Assembly (NCBI GenBank): GCA_946055365.1
Contig: CAMGFM010000010.1
Location: forward strand, 1-15,305
Length of the DNA: 15,305 nt
From: an uncultured Prevotella sp.
GTDB taxonomy: Bacteria; Bacteroidota; Bacteroidia; Bacteroidales; Bacteroidaceae
Direction: 5' to 3'
How positions within the stretch are numbered: position 1 is the stretch's first letter; the number at the start of each line of letters is the position of its first letter. The notes below the pieces were generated by a model. It was not told where the DNA came from and did no database searches. It saw only the letters and a list, made by a program, of their open reading frames with translations. The position numbers were made by a program, and so were the translations under genes. Positions 14,601 through 15,305 of the stretch are shown here, in pieces.

Positions 14601-15305
14601 CTTGAACCACTCCTGCTTGGTGTAGACGAGGCGTGTGGGGTCGTCAAGGTCTTTGCCAGTGGAGAGACACAGCAGATGGTCGTGGGCCTCGGCGTTGTCC
14701 TCGTCGACGAAGTGAGCGTCGTTGGTGCATACCACCTTTATGCCATATTCCCGTGCGAGTTCCAGGATGACCCTGTTGGCTTTCTGCTGTAGCGGAAAGG
14801 CCTCGCGGTTGGCGCGCTGGTGCGGGTCTCTCACCTCATGACGCTGCAGCTCGAGATAATAGTCATCGCCAAACACCTCCTTATACCATTCTATGGTTTT
14901 CCTTGCGCCCTCAATGTCGTCCTTGATGATTTTTGACGGCACCTCTCCTGCTATGCACGCCGAGCAGACGATGAGTCCCTCGCTATGGCGGCGCAGGTCG
15001 TCGTGGTCGGTGCGCGGTCTCATGTAGAAGCCGTCCACCCATGCTCTCGACACGAGCTTTATGAGGTTCTTATAGCCCTTATAGTTCTTTGCCAGCACCA
15101 CGAGATGGTTGCCGCCCATGTCGCCTTTGTCCTTCTGCTTGTCGTGCATGGTGCGCCGTGCCACATACATCTCACATCCGAATATGGGTTTGAACGGCTC
15201 TTTGCCTGCGTCGCGCAGCTTGCGGTTGACGCTGTTGCAATAGTTGAACAGCTCCTTTACTCCAAACATGTCTCCATGATCGGTTATGGCCATGCCCCTC
15301 ATGCC
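11658..15305 (-). CDS. dnaE: DNA polymerase III subunit alpha, C-terminal ~1215 residues (N-terminus cut by window edge)
   Basis: The replicative DNA polymerase catalytic subunit. The frame is open to the right edge; the first visible residues GMRGMAITDHGDMFG belong to the PHP domain. By comparison with remembered Bacteroidales DnaE, some 30-40 N-terminal residues, including the first HxH motif, are outside. In order: PHP domain; palm with catalytic aspartates in PDIDTDF (13974-13994) and MDFLGL (13485-13502); fingers with YRPGPMDYIPSFI and KSHATCYSWVAYQTAWLKAH; a helix-hairpin-helix (LGAIKGMGDSAAQAI); a clamp-binding motif QNSLF (12402-12416); and an OB fold (LTFGGIITSVARKWTKNNKP) with a short tail. 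There is no 3'-5' exonuclease insertion, so this is DnaE, not PolC. No frameshift or internal stop is present. The conserved-looking neighbour trxA follows downstream. Confidence 0.96.
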   Translation of the reverse strand, partial: GMRGMAITDHGDMFGVKELFNYCNSVNRKLRDAGKEPFKPIFGCEMYVARRTMHDKQKDKGDMGGNHLVVLAKNYKGYKNLIKLVSRAWVDGFYMRPRTDHDDLRRHSEGLIVCSACIAGEVPSKIIKDDIEGARKTIEWYKEVFGDDYYLELQRHEVRDPHQRANREAFPLQQKANRVILELAREYGIKVVCTNDAHFVDEDNAEAHDHLLCLSTGKDLDDPTRLVYTKQEWFKTKAEMNGVFADVPEALANTIEILDKVETYSIDNAPIMPFFPIPESFGTEDDVRRRYTKEQLFDEFTCDENGNAIMSREDAEKKIEKLGGYEKLYRIKFEADYLAKLAYDGARALYGEPLSEEVSERIKFELHIMKTMGFPGYFLIVQDFINSARDQLGVMVGPGRGSAAGSVVAYCLGITRIDPIKYDLLFERFLNPDRISLPDIDTDFDDDGRGKVLEWVEDKYGHDKVAHIITYGTMATKNSIKDVARVERLPLDVSNRLCKAIPDRLPDGMKMNLTNAIKCVPELRDAETSTDPRLANTIKYAKMLEGTVRGTGIHACGTIICRDPISDWVPVSTAEDKADPGHKLLATQYDGHVIEETGLIKMDFLGLSTLSIMKETVENIKLTRGITVDVEKIPIDDELTYKLYQEGRTIGTFQFESAGMQKYLRQLKPTVFEDLIAMNALYRPGPMDYIPSFIARKNGREPITYDIPCMEKYLKDTYGITVYQEQVMLLSRQLANFTRGESDALRKAMGKKKKAIVDAMKPKFIEGGKRNGHDPAVLEKIWSDWEKFASYAFNKSHATCYSWVAYQTAWLKAHYPAEFMAGNMSRCLNDINKITKLMSECQAMGIRCLGPDVNESRQKFSANKKGEVRFGLGAIKGMGDSAAQAIIAEREKNGEYKDIFDFVQRVSLTAVNRKAIESLALSGGLDSLGLKREQYFAANARGETFTESLIRYGQLYQSEMAQMQNSLFGDMGEVEMATPPIPEAEEWNKMERLNKEKELVGIYISAHPLDDYSVVLNNMCNVKCPTLARDMDKKQLAQMEELTFGGIITSVARKWTKNNKPYGVVSIEDFDGVGELAIFGEEWTRWESMLQEEYPVYVTAQCKQLYRNNPDAYGLVIKKVEFLTDVKDKGIKTLTLSISSEMFNTTHMDDLATVIKQHPGKAELFINIRDTDTGSELLMHSTKCQVDVGAPLISFIDGIRHELGEENNVISYYIN

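Noticed and set aside
1..15305. A new multi-gene system such as defence, secretion or a biosynthetic cluster
   Set aside because: All protein genes belong to recognisable housekeeping, envelope or glycosidase families and show no unusual co-directional cluster. The novelty here is in the intergenic repeats, not in the proteins.

Overview
The window looks like chromosomal DNA of a GC-rich member of the Bacteroidales, most plausibly Prevotellaceae or a close relative. The DnaE, topoisomerase IV A, threonine ammonia-lyase and DUF3316 proteins all read as Bacteroidales versions. Signal peptides and a lipoprotein signal with acidic residues after the Cys fit that phylum. The two promoters I can read match the Bacteroidetes TTTG / TAnnTTTG pattern, and Shine-Dalgarno sequences are weak or absent. 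Genus is inferred from remembered family sequences, not from a search.

Layout from left to right: the N-terminal 379 codons of a secreted GH123-like/DUF4091 glycosidase (minus strand, cut by the left edge); a divergent intergenic region with a well-matched promoter for parC; parC (plus); an intergenic array of seven 21-22 bp repeats; a secreted DUF3316 protein (plus); a 45-bp triple repeat; an S41-family protease-like lipoprotein (plus); a very GC-rich hairpin; ilvA (plus); a region rich in alternating purine-pyrimidine runs; a promoter overlapped by an inverted repeat; a secreted GH95 alpha-L-fucosidase (plus); about 680 bases without a convincing protein gene that hold a terminator, a candidate structured RNA and a second 21-22 bp repeat array; then trxA and dnaE on the minus strand, dnaE being cut by the right edge.

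The genes are mainly housekeeping (replication, topology, redox, isoleucine precursor synthesis) mixed with envelope and glycan functions. The two glycosidases suit host-type glycans (terminal fucose; possibly GalNAc), but no SusC/SusD pair or polysaccharide-utilisation regulator is visible. dnaE and trxA are co-oriented and may share a transcript. The other genes are separated by more than 90 bases, so operon structure is uncertain.

No defence system, mobile element, CRISPR array, tRNA or rRNA was found. The most unusual content is intergenic: two arrays of a degenerate unit (core GCCNCTTT, often inside an AAAGNGCCNCTTT dyad) repeated every 21-22 bp, i.e. two helical turns. They lie on the same strand, about 6.6 kb apart. 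A 22-bp duplication across the fucosidase stop codon and a 44-46 bp repeat upstream of the S41 gene may be related.
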